Source of the DNA: Bacteroidales bacterium
GTDB taxonomy: Bacteria > Bacteroidota > Bacteroidia > Bacteroidales > UBA12077
NCBI GenBank assembly: GCA_030637515.1
Contig: DAOWGM010000014.1
Span: forward strand, 1 to 61,675
Direction: 5' to 3'
DNA length: 61,675 bases
Part shown: piece by piece, positions 43,021 to 51,996 of the stretch
Numbering within the stretch: position 1 is the first letter of the stretch
Layout of the letters: every line of letters begins with the position of its first letter
Position numbers and translations under genes: made by a program
The notes under the pieces: model-generated
Told to the model about the DNA's origin: nothing
The model's input: only the letters and a program-made list of their open reading frames with translations
Databases searched by the model: none

Positions 43021-44085
43021 TTATTCTCTAACAACATCTTTATATTTCAGATTTTTATTTGCACACCAGTAGTAGTTTCCCAGTATTTTTTCGATCATTT
43101 TTTTGGGTAATGCTTTTTCCAGATTACGATATAAAATAATATCATATTTACGATGGAAATTCACCCAACATTCGTTGCAACCATCGTGATGTTTTTTATG
43201 AAGATCTTTTGTTGTTTTTTTATTAATAATAGTGTGCAATGATTCCTTGAAAAGATTACCGAGAACAATTTTTTTATTCTGGCAGATTGGAATATCTCCA
43301 TTAGGATAAATAACAATACTTTCTTTTATACTGTTACAGCTTAGCTTTAAATTCTTTTCTCTGAAATGAGTGTAAAGTGACATGAAATCGTAGTTCTCTT
43401 TAAAATCTTTTACAACTGCTGGAATTTCTTCAATTGTAAAATCAAGAGAAGTCTTAGTTATATCTTCTGTTTGTGTGTCAAAATATTCCATTGTATTGTA
43501 AATGCCAATTCGCATATCAATACCATTTTCCTTGCAAATAGCAGCTACATGATTAAGATCATCGAAGTTGTTATATGGTGTAAGAGTAAACATGATTGAA
43601 AGAGGTACGAAATCTTTCAGTTCCTTAATTACATGCAAAACTTTATCGTATGCATCTACACCTCGTAAATTAAGATAAGTCTCCTTTGTGCCATCAAGCG
43701 AAATATAAAGTCGGTATGGCTTGTATTTTTTGACGTAATCAATTAATTTATCAGTAATTACGGCATTAGAAAGAAGATCAAACTTAGGATGATTTTTTGA
43801 TAAATATTCCAGTATCTTTTCAGCTTCAGGATGTAAAACAAACTCTCCACCTTCAAGCCCTATTATAGTGTTTTTATCAATTGCAGGACTATCAATTATT
43901 TCTTTAATTTTTTCGAAAGGTAAATGCTGTTTTGGAGTTTTTTCCCAAATATAACAATGCTTGCATTTTGAGTTGCAACGGTCTGTTGCATATAGCATTA
44001 CTGCAGAAAGTTTCTTGTAAGAAGGAAAAGTATTGTTCCTGACCATTTTATAACCTCTGGTCAGATAATCGCTTATTTTATACAT
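43021..44085 (-). CDS. Radical SAM protein with SPASM-like C-terminus
   Basis: 354 residues. The radical SAM cluster motif CNSKCKHC (CxxxCxxC) is at about 37-44, with the SAM-binding GLEGGEFVLHPE following. The C-terminal part has Cys clusters (CNSIKESIVIYPNGDIPICQ and GCNECW), as in SPASM or twitch domains holding extra iron-sulfur clusters. It belongs to the broad group that includes peptide-maturase-like and sugar-modifying enzymes; no peptide substrate gene is nearby. It starts 4 bases after the oxidoreductase gene, so the pair is an operon. Confidence 0.78.
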   Translation of the reverse strand: MYKISDYLTRGYKMVRNNTFPSYKKLSAVMLYATDRCNSKCKHCYIWEKTPKQHLPFEKIKEIIDSPAIDKNTIIGLEGGEFVLHPEAEKILEYLSKNHPKFDLLSNAVITDKLIDYVKKYKPYRLYISLDGTKETYLNLRGVDAYDKVLHVIKELKDFVPLSIMFTLTPYNNFDDLNHVAAICKENGIDMRIGIYNTMEYFDTQTEDITKTSLDFTIEEIPAVVKDFKENYDFMSLYTHFREKNLKLSCNSIKESIVIYPNGDIPICQNKKIVLGNLFKESLHTIINKKTTKDLHKKHHDGCNECWVNFHRKYDIILYRNLEKALPKKMIEKILGNYYWCANKNLKYKDVVRE

Positions 44086-44089
44086 GTAT

Positions 44090-45118
44090 TTATTTTATTT
44101 CGCTTAGCAGATCAAATGTATTGATCAATGAGCTGAGTTCTGAGTTATTTTTTGATTTTTGATTTTCGCACAAATTTAAGAATGTTTTTAACTCATTAAA
44201 GTAACCTGCCGAAAATAATTCATTTTGCGAAGCAACAGGAAGAAAACGATTGTGTTCATAAAGTGTTTTAACTGATATTTCAGGAGTTTTTATTTTTTCA
44301 ATTGGGATATTAAGAATATGTTTTGGTTTGTTATAACAAACTAACTTATCAGTATTTGTTGATTCATAAATTAGTTTATCTGTATTTACAAGCAGACTTT
44401 CATGTGCTTTTGCCCACCAATAATCACTTGATAATTCAATATTTCCAATAGTTCCGTTCTTGTGTTTTATATGTAGAAAGTAATTTACAGCACCTTTCCC
44501 CGATTCAGTTTTTTGAACAGAAACTAAAGAACCTTCACCAAATAGATATGCTGCAATATCAATCGGGTGAATAAATAAATCCATAATAGGATTTCCCTCA
44601 GGATAACTTCCAGTGTAATATTTTAAGGTGTAATTTTTGGTGTTCTTTATTTTTGATTTTAAGATCTGATAAACTGGAGTATATCTTTTCTGAAGACCGG
44701 CAAGTACGAATCCTTTGCTGCTTTTTTCTAATTCTATTAATTCTTTTAGTTCTTCAATATTAGAACATGGAGGTTTTTCAACAAAAACATTTTTCCCTTT
44801 TTCAAGAACTTTTTTTGTAAGCGAAAAGTGTGAATCAGGATTAGCACAAATAAAAACTCCATTAATTTCAGGATCGTTAAGAACTAAATCCAGATCAGTA
44901 GTTCCGGAAGTATTATTAAAGTTTTCGTTTACCGACATTGCAGTTTCAGTACTTCCTGAAACTATATATTTTAAATCAACATTCAAATAATTAAGAACAG
45001 GGTAAAGGTTGTTTATAGAATGATTTCCAATGCCTATAAAAGCATATTTTGAAGTATATTTCTTTTTTAAAAAACTCTGTTTACGAATTTTCTTGTATTT
45101 TTTTATAATTGCTTTCAT
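44090..45118 (-). CDS. Gfo/Idh/MocA-family oxidoreductase
   Basis: 342 residues. The N-terminal Rossmann domain has FIGIGNHSINNL (GxGxxG-like) and the family EKP motif (VEKPPCSN), followed by the alpha/beta C-terminal domain with IHPIDIAAYLFG. These enzymes reduce or oxidise sugars, often nucleotide sugars, with NAD(P). It lies 101 bases after hydF and 4 bases before the radical SAM gene, and near glycosyltransferase genes; a sugar-modifying role is plausible. Confidence 0.78.
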   Translation of the reverse strand: MKAIIKKYKKIRKQSFLKKKYTSKYAFIGIGNHSINNLYPVLNYLNVDLKYIVSGSTETAMSVNENFNNTSGTTDLDLVLNDPEINGVFICANPDSHFSLTKKVLEKGKNVFVEKPPCSNIEELKELIELEKSSKGFVLAGLQKRYTPVYQILKSKIKNTKNYTLKYYTGSYPEGNPIMDLFIHPIDIAAYLFGEGSLVSVQKTESGKGAVNYFLHIKHKNGTIGNIELSSDYWWAKAHESLLVNTDKLIYESTNTDKLVCYNKPKHILNIPIEKIKTPEISVKTLYEHNRFLPVASQNELFSAGYFNELKTFLNLCENQKSKNNSELSSLINTFDLLSEIK

Positions 45119-45219
45119 CCTTGAATAAATTTATTCTAATTAAATATAATGCTAAAATAGAAAAAGTTTTTCATATTCATTTAAAAGCAAAGCAATAGGA
45201 GCAGTCAAAATAACTAAAA

Positions 45220-46449
45220 TTACAAATAATCCATCGAAGAATTGGTTTTTTTTATAAAAGGAGCAACGGAACGTTCGTAAATACCCTGAACATAAGCTAT
45301 TGCCATTCCGTAATTAGTTACTGGTATTCCTGCATCAATAGCTGGTTGTAAACGATTAACGAGTTGTTTTTGGGTTATAACACATCCACCGCATTGAACA
45401 AGTAGTGCATATTCTTTAATATTGCGGGGCAGTTTATCGAGACCTGAAACAACATCATATTCCAGTTTTTTACCTGTGAAGTTTGTAAGCCAACGCGGAA
45501 TCTTTATTCGTCCAATATCATCGCATGAAACATGGTGAGTGCATGATTCAAGCATTAATACACGATCTCCGTCTTTAAGATCTGCAATTTTTGGTGTTCC
45601 TTTCAAATACGCTTCGAAATTACCTTTTAAACGTGCCAAAACAATGCTAAAACTGGTAAGTGGAATATTTCGTGGTACCGAAGCATCGGCTTTTGTAAAA
45701 ATCTGACTGTCGGTTATTGCAAGTGCAGGAGTGATTTTTGTTTTTCTTAAAAAAGCATCTACCTCACGTTCTTTTAAAACAATGGCAACAGCATCATTAT
45801 CTATAATATCACGAATTGCCTGTACTTGTGGTAAAATCATTCTTCCTGCCGGAGCTTCAATATCAATTGGAGTAATTAATAATACTATATCACCATAGGA
45901 TAATAAATCACCAACTAATGATGTGATTTTATAGGATGATTCAGGGATCGTTTTCTTTATAAGGCGAATTAACTCTTCAGGATATTCTGATTTTAAAGTG
46001 TCAAATTCAGTTATTGCTACATTAGTTTGTGAAACGATATATGTTCTTGAATCATCAGAAAGAGCCTGAATGTCAGACTTGTTATGAACAATGAAAAAAG
46101 GAGTGTCTGTTTTTTTAAACTCATCGATAAGCATTTTTTCAAAATCACCAAAAGTGTTTTCTGTAATTACAAGAATAGCTAAATCAATTGTTTTTATCGT
46201 AGAAATGGTTTTGTCAATTCGTTTTCCTCCAAGCTCTCCAATATCATCAATTCCTGCAGTGTCAATTAGAATTACAGGACCAAAACCGGTAATCTCAAAC
46301 GATTTTTTTACAGGATCGGTTGTGGTTCCTGCAAAATCGGAAACTATTGCAATATCCTGACCAGCAAGTTTGTTAATAAGCGAGCTTTTACCATTATTGC
46401 GTCGGCCGTAAATTCCTATATGTGGTTTCGATTCTTTTCCTTTTGCCAT
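45220..46449 (-). CDS. hydF: [FeFe]-hydrogenase H-cluster maturation GTPase HydF
   Basis: 409 residues. The N-terminal GTPase has G1 GRRNNGKSS, G2 region TTTDPVKK, G3 DTAGIDD and G4 NKSD. The C-terminal part carries the cluster-binding cysteines (ESCTHHVSC; VQCGGCVI). HydF is the scaffold on which the two-iron subcluster is assembled before delivery to hydrogenase. HydE, HydG and the hydrogenase itself are not in this window. It starts one base after the stop of a membrane glycosyltransferase-like gene, so it is probably transcribed with unrelated genes. Aspartate ammonia-lyase, a common neighbour of hyd maturation genes, lies 8 kb upstream. Confidence 0.93.
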   Translation of the reverse strand: MAKGKESKPHIGIYGRRNNGKSSLINKLAGQDIAIVSDFAGTTTDPVKKSFEITGFGPVILIDTAGIDDIGELGGKRIDKTISTIKTIDLAILVITENTFGDFEKMLIDEFKKTDTPFFIVHNKSDIQALSDDSRTYIVSQTNVAITEFDTLKSEYPEELIRLIKKTIPESSYKITSLVGDLLSYGDIVLLITPIDIEAPAGRMILPQVQAIRDIIDNDAVAIVLKEREVDAFLRKTKITPALAITDSQIFTKADASVPRNIPLTSFSIVLARLKGNFEAYLKGTPKIADLKDGDRVLMLESCTHHVSCDDIGRIKIPRWLTNFTGKKLEYDVVSGLDKLPRNIKEYALLVQCGGCVITQKQLVNRLQPAIDAGIPVTNYGMAIAYVQGIYERSVAPFIKKTNSSMDYL

Positions 46450-46450
46450 T

Positions 46451-48085
46451 TTATTCTTTAATTGTTGGTTTTCTGGTTTTCACGCCAAATTCAAATTCGG
46501 GATATATAAATATTTCAGTTCCGTCAGCACATTTTAAAGTATCTGTTGGAATTCCAAGTTGGTTCGAAATTTTATTTTTATTGAGCCTGTCTGTAATTAC
46601 AAAATTAAATTTAGGATTTGCATATTTACCTTTGCCATCTTTGTAAAACCAGTTTTGATTAGTTACATGATACCATGCTCCTAAATTGTCAAGAACCGTA
46701 TAAACACGAACATTCTGTTTCGAAAACATAGTAATTTGTTTTGCATCCCAGTACTCTGCAACACCGTATCTTAAATTATTTTCCTGCGAAAGCTCATCAA
46801 TGCATTTTACGTTTTCAGGATAATAATTCATAAAATCAGAAAGTTCATTTTTAATATTTTGATTACTGATTCGGGTAATAATAAAAGCTGATTCTGTAAT
46901 CATCAGTATAACAAGAATAATTATTAAATAGTTTAATGAGAATTTATATGATGATTGAATTTTATAAATTAGATAACCAATGCTAAATATACCTGCATAA
47001 AAGCTGTAAATATTATATCGCAATATTGCCTGACTCACATAACTACCATTTATTACCGGAGCTATAAGAGTAATAAAGATTGATGATGTAAATATTAAAA
47101 GATAAACCAGTTCATTTTTATTAAAATCTTTTCCTTTTATTGCTTTTAATAAATTTTTGAATAAAAGTATGATGTGTGTAATAAAGCTAATCAGAAAAAG
47201 CATATTTATAATTCCTCTAAAATCAAATTTGGAAAGATAAAACAGGTGTTGTTCTAAAAATATTTTTAGAGCAGGAATAATATTTGCAAAATTGAATGCC
47301 TTCCATGAAAGACTTATAATATGAACATATCCTGAAAGTCTTAACATTCTGAACAGAAATAAACCTAATAAAAAAACAATAAGATTTGATGCGAGAATTT
47401 TTAGAATTAAAACTTTTCTTTCTTTTTTTATCAGCAGCAAAAATAGAAGTGAAAAAACAGGAAGAGAAAACATGATTACGAATAATCTGTCATTTATAAC
47501 TGAAAAAAGACTAATAATAAATAGCAGGATTAAATGCAGGTTTTTTTCCGATTTCAGGAATTTAAAAATCAGAATTAAAGACAGTATACTCATTATAAAT
47601 GCACCAATATGGTAACTGATGCTTAGCATATAAAATGTATAAACAAAATCATGATTTACAAGATATGCCATCAGAAACATTCCCATTAGCAGTGAGGCAA
47701 AGCTTAAATGAATATAGTTAATCTGTTTAAAAACGTTTTTATATAAAACAGCCAATAGTACAATGAATGTCAGAATCTGTAGCAGAGAAAACGTAAAACA
47801 GGCAGGGATAAAAGAATTGAAAAAACTACTGATAATAAAAAACACAAACATGTCGGGCAGAAAGTTCGGTGCTGCATTCAGATTCCATCCGGCAAGACCG
47901 CTTTTATCAATAAACAGATCTTTGTAAATGGAAGGCAAATAAAGCATATCGGAACTCAGGTAATGACCAATATTCACAGAACTCAAATCTGCAAATAAGA
48001 TAATAACCAAGAATGCATTTAAAATAAGCGTAAACGCGAAAATTAGTTTCTGAAAATAAGTTTTATGTAAAAAATTGGTTCTCAC
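46451..48085 (-). CDS. Polytopic membrane protein, GT-C glycosyltransferase-like
   Basis: 544 residues, about ten to twelve membrane helices in the first 420 residues and a soluble C-terminal domain (about 430-544; YGVAEYWDAKQITMFSKQ, NFVITDRL). This layout matches GT-C lipid-linked sugar transferases, but no clear catalytic D/E loop motif is seen apart from LSSDMLYLPSIYKDL. Two bases separate it from the upstream gene and one base from hydF. I would call it a probable glycan-modifying enzyme only. Confidence 0.6.
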   Translation of the reverse strand: MRTNFLHKTYFQKLIFAFTLILNAFLVIILFADLSSVNIGHYLSSDMLYLPSIYKDLFIDKSGLAGWNLNAAPNFLPDMFVFFIISSFFNSFIPACFTFSLLQILTFIVLLAVLYKNVFKQINYIHLSFASLLMGMFLMAYLVNHDFVYTFYMLSISYHIGAFIMSILSLILIFKFLKSEKNLHLILLFIISLFSVINDRLFVIMFSLPVFSLLFLLLIKKERKVLILKILASNLIVFLLGLFLFRMLRLSGYVHIISLSWKAFNFANIIPALKIFLEQHLFYLSKFDFRGIINMLFLISFITHIILLFKNLLKAIKGKDFNKNELVYLLIFTSSIFITLIAPVINGSYVSQAILRYNIYSFYAGIFSIGYLIYKIQSSYKFSLNYLIIILVILMITESAFIITRISNQNIKNELSDFMNYYPENVKCIDELSQENNLRYGVAEYWDAKQITMFSKQNVRVYTVLDNLGAWYHVTNQNWFYKDGKGKYANPKFNFVITDRLNKNKISNQLGIPTDTLKCADGTEIFIYPEFEFGVKTRKPTIKE

Positions 48086-48087
48086 AA

Positions 48088-49956
48088 TTACAAAACTACT
48101 TTTTTATTGTCTTTAATTTTAATAATAGTCAGGTCTTTAAAAGATATGTCTTGACCTGAATTGTTTTTTATTGTTACTGTTAATCTTTCGTTTTTTATGT
48201 TTCTATGAACATAAACAAAGGTTTTTAATTCTTCCTGATTAGGATTCTCTGGCTTTATGCTTACAAAAATCTGATTTGGATCTTCTGTTGCAATTTCAAG
48301 AGTACTTAAAGAATCTGATTCTATATTTACGCTAACCAGATATAAATCTCCTTTTTTCACATTGTCTATTATTGTTTTTGAAGACTCTGAAATAATTTTG
48401 GAATCAATCTCGGGAGTATATTCTATAAAATTGGCAGTGGAATCATTTAGACTATAAATGGCAATATTCCCAAACTGACCTATTTGTGTTTTCATATATT
48501 CTTCCAAAAACTGATATCTTTCAGAAAGCTCACCATGATATATGAGATATTGAGCTCCCTTGTCGATATAATTATCAATTTCCTCTTTTGTATCAGGAGG
48601 ATAAAAACCTGTCCAGCCTTTAAGATTCATTAGATACAAAGTATGCGAAGGCTTTGTGTCTGGTAAGCTTATAACCTTATCTGGATATTGAATGCCAAGT
48701 TGTTTAAGATATGGTTGCAAATAGTAGTAGCCATAAATTTCCTGCAATTCATCTGTGGGCCAACCATTATATCTTTTTTTAATTTCTTTTCTGGTATTGA
48801 GAACGTTAAAAATGAGAAAAACACTTAAGGCTACAGCAGTTATTTTTGATGCAGCAATTTTAGGATATTTTATTCTTAAAATTTTGAAAGCAAAGGCAAA
48901 AATAAAAACTGGAACGATTAAAAGATTTATAATATAATAATCGTGATACCAGAAGGCGTAAAACCACATTACAAAGAATAGAGTATTTCCGGATAAAAGT
49001 GCAATAAGCAAGAGATTTTCACTTTTGCTAAGATTTTTATAATGATAAATAGTGAAAATTAGAGAGGCAAGAATAAAAATGTGCATTGATAAATGGAAGT
49101 ATATGCCAAGATTATAATTCCAGATTGCTTTTAAAATGGTTTTTATTTCTTCTCCAGTTAAACTCCATAAAGGCCATGTTTTCGTTGAGAAGTAAGTGCT
49201 TTTATTTTCGGTATTGTACTTAATTGCAAAAGCATACCATGCAGCAATTATTAGAATAGATACAAGAACAGGAATAAACAGTTTGTATTTTTTTGTCTTA
49301 AGTACTTCATCCCTAAAATGATTCTTAAATATAAAACCGATAAAAAGCACACCAATTGCCGCTACAAATCCAAGACCTGCTGTTATTTTTAACAGCATTG
49401 CTAAAACAGCAAATAGACAAAAAATAATGAAATTTTTAATCAGTATATTTTCTTTAAATCTGAAAAAATAATATAAACCCATTATAATCAGAGATAGAGC
49501 TATTGGATCGGTTAAAAAATTATTGGTGTAATAAACCAGCGAAGTAGATGTGAAAATGAGCAAAGTCCCGAATAAAGACAGTATAAACGATTTACTGATG
49601 AGCCGCATCAGTTTAAAAATATAAATAAGACCTGTAAATACTATGAAAATGTTCAGGATCCTGAAAATCATGTAATATGGTCCGAAGATTTTAAATAAAA
49701 GTGCAATCAGAAAATAGTAATAAGGACATTCTCCGACTCCCTTACCATTTGTTTTATCGTTCGAATGCTGATTATGAACTTCGGGCTTAAAAAAGTGAAA
49801 GCCATTATTGTAGTAATTCTGACAAATACTCAGACAATCAGTTTGCCGCCAACGGTGAATCGATTGTGGCGGGTAAGTAACAATATCCTGATATAAATAA
49901 ATACCCATCATAATTGTGATGGATATTCCTAAAATAAATATTCTTAGTTTTGCCAT
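48088..49956 (-). CDS. GT39-like membrane glycosyltransferase
   Basis: 622 residues. The early periplasmic-loop motif HRWRQTDCLSI (34-44) matches the metal-binding Asp loop of ArnT/PMT-type GT-C enzymes. About eleven helices cover residues 5-400, and the last about 220 residues are soluble (KGWTGFYPPDTKEEIDNYID, then a strand-rich end). It probably moves a sugar from a polyprenyl carrier to an envelope acceptor. It starts a run: this gene, the next membrane protein, hydF, oxidoreductase, radical SAM. Confidence 0.78.
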   Translation of the reverse strand: MAKLRIFILGISITIMMGIYLYQDIVTYPPQSIHRWRQTDCLSICQNYYNNGFHFFKPEVHNQHSNDKTNGKGVGECPYYYFLIALLFKIFGPYYMIFRILNIFIVFTGLIYIFKLMRLISKSFILSLFGTLLIFTSTSLVYYTNNFLTDPIALSLIIMGLYYFFRFKENILIKNFIIFCLFAVLAMLLKITAGLGFVAAIGVLFIGFIFKNHFRDEVLKTKKYKLFIPVLVSILIIAAWYAFAIKYNTENKSTYFSTKTWPLWSLTGEEIKTILKAIWNYNLGIYFHLSMHIFILASLIFTIYHYKNLSKSENLLLIALLSGNTLFFVMWFYAFWYHDYYIINLLIVPVFIFAFAFKILRIKYPKIAASKITAVALSVFLIFNVLNTRKEIKKRYNGWPTDELQEIYGYYYLQPYLKQLGIQYPDKVISLPDTKPSHTLYLMNLKGWTGFYPPDTKEEIDNYIDKGAQYLIYHGELSERYQFLEEYMKTQIGQFGNIAIYSLNDSTANFIEYTPEIDSKIISESSKTIIDNVKKGDLYLVSVNIESDSLSTLEIATEDPNQIFVSIKPENPNQEELKTFVYVHRNIKNERLTVTIKNNSGQDISFKDLTIIKIKDNKKVVL

Positions 49957-50029
49957 AACGTGCTTTTATCTGCAGAAAAAAAACGTTTAAAGATACTATT
50001 ATAGTGCTAATATATTGTATTTTTAAAAA

Positions 50030-50905
50030 ATGAAAAGAATCATAAATGTATTATTATACGGATCGCTTATTGCTTTATTGCTATATGTGTATAATTTAGA
50101 TTTTTTGATTTTTCGTGATTTGAGAATTAATTACCTTTGGTTATCCATATCTATTTTATTATTATTTACAGGATTTGTTTTTTCGGCTATTAGCTGGAAA
50201 GTTGCGCTTAATCTTCATAATGTAAAAGCAGGATTTAAAGAAGCCATTTATTCGCAGGGAATTGTTGGATTTACAAAGTATATTCCTGGAAGAGTATGGA
50301 CAATTTTAGGAAGAGCAGCAATATTAAAAAACGAAGATCGTGAGCTTAAACGGTTGTCGTTTATATCGTTTAAGGAACAGCTGGTTTATTTATGTTTAGG
50401 TTTTTTTATAAGCATTTATCCTGTTATAAGAACCGAAAAAATTCAAGAATATGCATGGATAATTTTTATACTTACTACTTTACTTTTTTTACTGCTTTTC
50501 TCATCTTCTTTACAAAGACTATTTGAAAAAGTTTGGAACAGGATTTTTAAAAAACCAATTAGTCTTCCCAAAATTAGCATAAAGGAATTTGCCCAACTTT
50601 CAGGTGTAATTATAATCTGGTGGTTTTTCTGGATAGCAGGTTTTTATTTTCTTCTAATTTCAGTTACAGGTTTTGTTCCCTTTTATTATGCTTTTGCATT
50701 TCCTTTAAGTGTTGTACTTGGTTTAATTTCTATTATTTTCCCTGGAGGAATTGGAGTAAGGGAAGGAGCAATTACTTTGTTTTTAATATCAAATGGTATA
50801 AGTGCAGATATAGCTATAACTATTTCCATTCTGGCCCGAATCTGGTTCTTGGCAGGAGAATTCTTTGCCTTTTTTCTTGCTTTATATTTCAGAAAGAAAA
50901 CCTAA
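50030..50905 (+). CDS. YbhN/LPG-synthase-type membrane protein (flippase-like)
   Basis: 291 residues, eight hydrophobic helices, and the family motif FPGGIGVREGAI near 238-249. It belongs to the integral-membrane family of lysylphosphatidylglycerol flippase/UPF0104 proteins, which occur next to glycosyltransferases and may flip or bind lipid carriers. It is the only plus-strand gene in this block and is convergent with the GT2 gene at 50902, overlapping its end by 4 bases. A -7-like TATTTTTA lies just upstream. Confidence 0.78.
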   Translation: MKRIINVLLYGSLIALLLYVYNLDFLIFRDLRINYLWLSISILLLFTGFVFSAISWKVALNLHNVKAGFKEAIYSQGIVGFTKYIPGRVWTILGRAAILKNEDRELKRLSFISFKEQLVYLCLGFFISIYPVIRTEKIQEYAWIIFILTTLLFLLLFSSSLQRLFEKVWNRIFKKPISLPKISIKEFAQLSGVIIIWWFFWIAGFYFLLISVTGFVPFYYAFAFPLSVVLGLISIIFPGGIGVREGAITLFLISNGISADIAITISILARIWFLAGEFFAFFLALYFRKKT

Positions 50906-51996
50906 TCTTTGTACAACCGTTTATTGTCCTGCATATCCATCCACATAGCAAATAGAAGCGATTGAAATCCACTTATAAATAAAAATACAAATGCCATTAC
51001 GGTTACAGGATTCGATTTTAATCCTTCAAAAACATACCACAAGATTTTTATTCCATACGGCAGTGCAAGTAGCAGCAGTATAAATGAAAAATGATAAAGT
51101 ATAAATAAAGGATGAAAACTCTTGTACAAGTATCTTGTCCAGATGCGCTTAAAAAATGATCTGAATAATAACCATGCTATTGGTCTTACCACTTTACGGA
51201 TTTTCATGGTTGATTTTTCACCAATATCGTAAACCGGTTTTACCGGAACTTCTTTTAATGTACAACCGGCAATATTTAATTTAATAATGCGGTCGTTAGG
51301 CATTCCGTAACGTTTATATAATTTGTATAATTTTATTGAAGATAAGGCTTTGTATGACAATGCTGTGTAACCTGTCTGAGTATCTGAAACTTCCCAGTAT
51401 CCGGAAGCAACTTTGGTAAGAATAGATAAAATTGCATTTCCAAGGAATCGTTTACGTGGAATAAGAAAAGGAGCGCTGCTGTGTGCAAATCGATTTCCTT
51501 TTACCCAGTCAGCTTCATTATTAATAACAGGCATGCAAAGATTTTCTAATTCCGAAGGATCCATTTGACCATCACCATCCATAGAAACAGTGCAATCAAT
51601 TTGATTGTCCTTAGCCCATTTATATCCAACAGAAACTGCTGACCCAACACCTCCGTTTTTATTCAGGCTAATTACTACCAGCCTGTTGTCAGGCGAAGGA
51701 TGATTAATTTTTGATTCAGGAAAATATGTAATTTCTTTTTGGCTAATCTCATTCAGAATTTCATCTGCTCGTTTATAGATTTCATGAACAGGTTTTTCTT
51801 TCTTTTTTTCAGGAAGCTTTGATAAGCCGGTTTTTTCAAAATACGATTCTGCAATATCTCTGGTATTGTCTGTTGAACAATCGTTAACCACAATAATTCT
51901 GTCGACAAATTCAGGAATAGTTTCTATTACAAATCCAATTTGTTTTTCTTCATTATATGCAGGAATTACAACTGCTATGGTTTTATTTTCGATCAT
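50902..51996 (-). CDS. GT2-family glycosyltransferase
   Basis: 364 residues. The GT-A domain starts VVIPAYNEEKQIGFVIETIP with NDCSTDNTRD, and the metal-binding motif is MDGDGQMDP. An insert with KKKEKPVHEIYKRADEILNE follows the first strands, and two C-terminal membrane helices end the protein (FILYHFSFILLLLALP, VTVMAFVFLFISGFQ). Typical of polyprenyl-phosphate sugar transferases. Its start overlaps the end of the next upstream gene by one base. Confidence 0.87.
   Translation of the reverse strand: MIENKTIAVVIPAYNEEKQIGFVIETIPEFVDRIIVVNDCSTDNTRDIAESYFEKTGLSKLPEKKKEKPVHEIYKRADEILNEISQKEITYFPESKINHPSPDNRLVVISLNKNGGVGSAVSVGYKWAKDNQIDCTVSMDGDGQMDPSELENLCMPVINNEADWVKGNRFAHSSAPFLIPRKRFLGNAILSILTKVASGYWEVSDTQTGYTALSYKALSSIKLYKLYKRYGMPNDRIIKLNIAGCTLKEVPVKPVYDIGEKSTMKIRKVVRPIAWLLFRSFFKRIWTRYLYKSFHPLFILYHFSFILLLLALPYGIKILWYVFEGLKSNPVTVMAFVFLFISGFQSLLFAMWMDMQDNKRLYKD

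Noticed and set aside
45220..46449. A full hydrogenase maturation cluster
   Set aside because: No HydE, HydG or hydrogenase large subunit is present; the nearby radical SAM protein has a SPASM-like C-terminus and does not resemble HydE or HydG.
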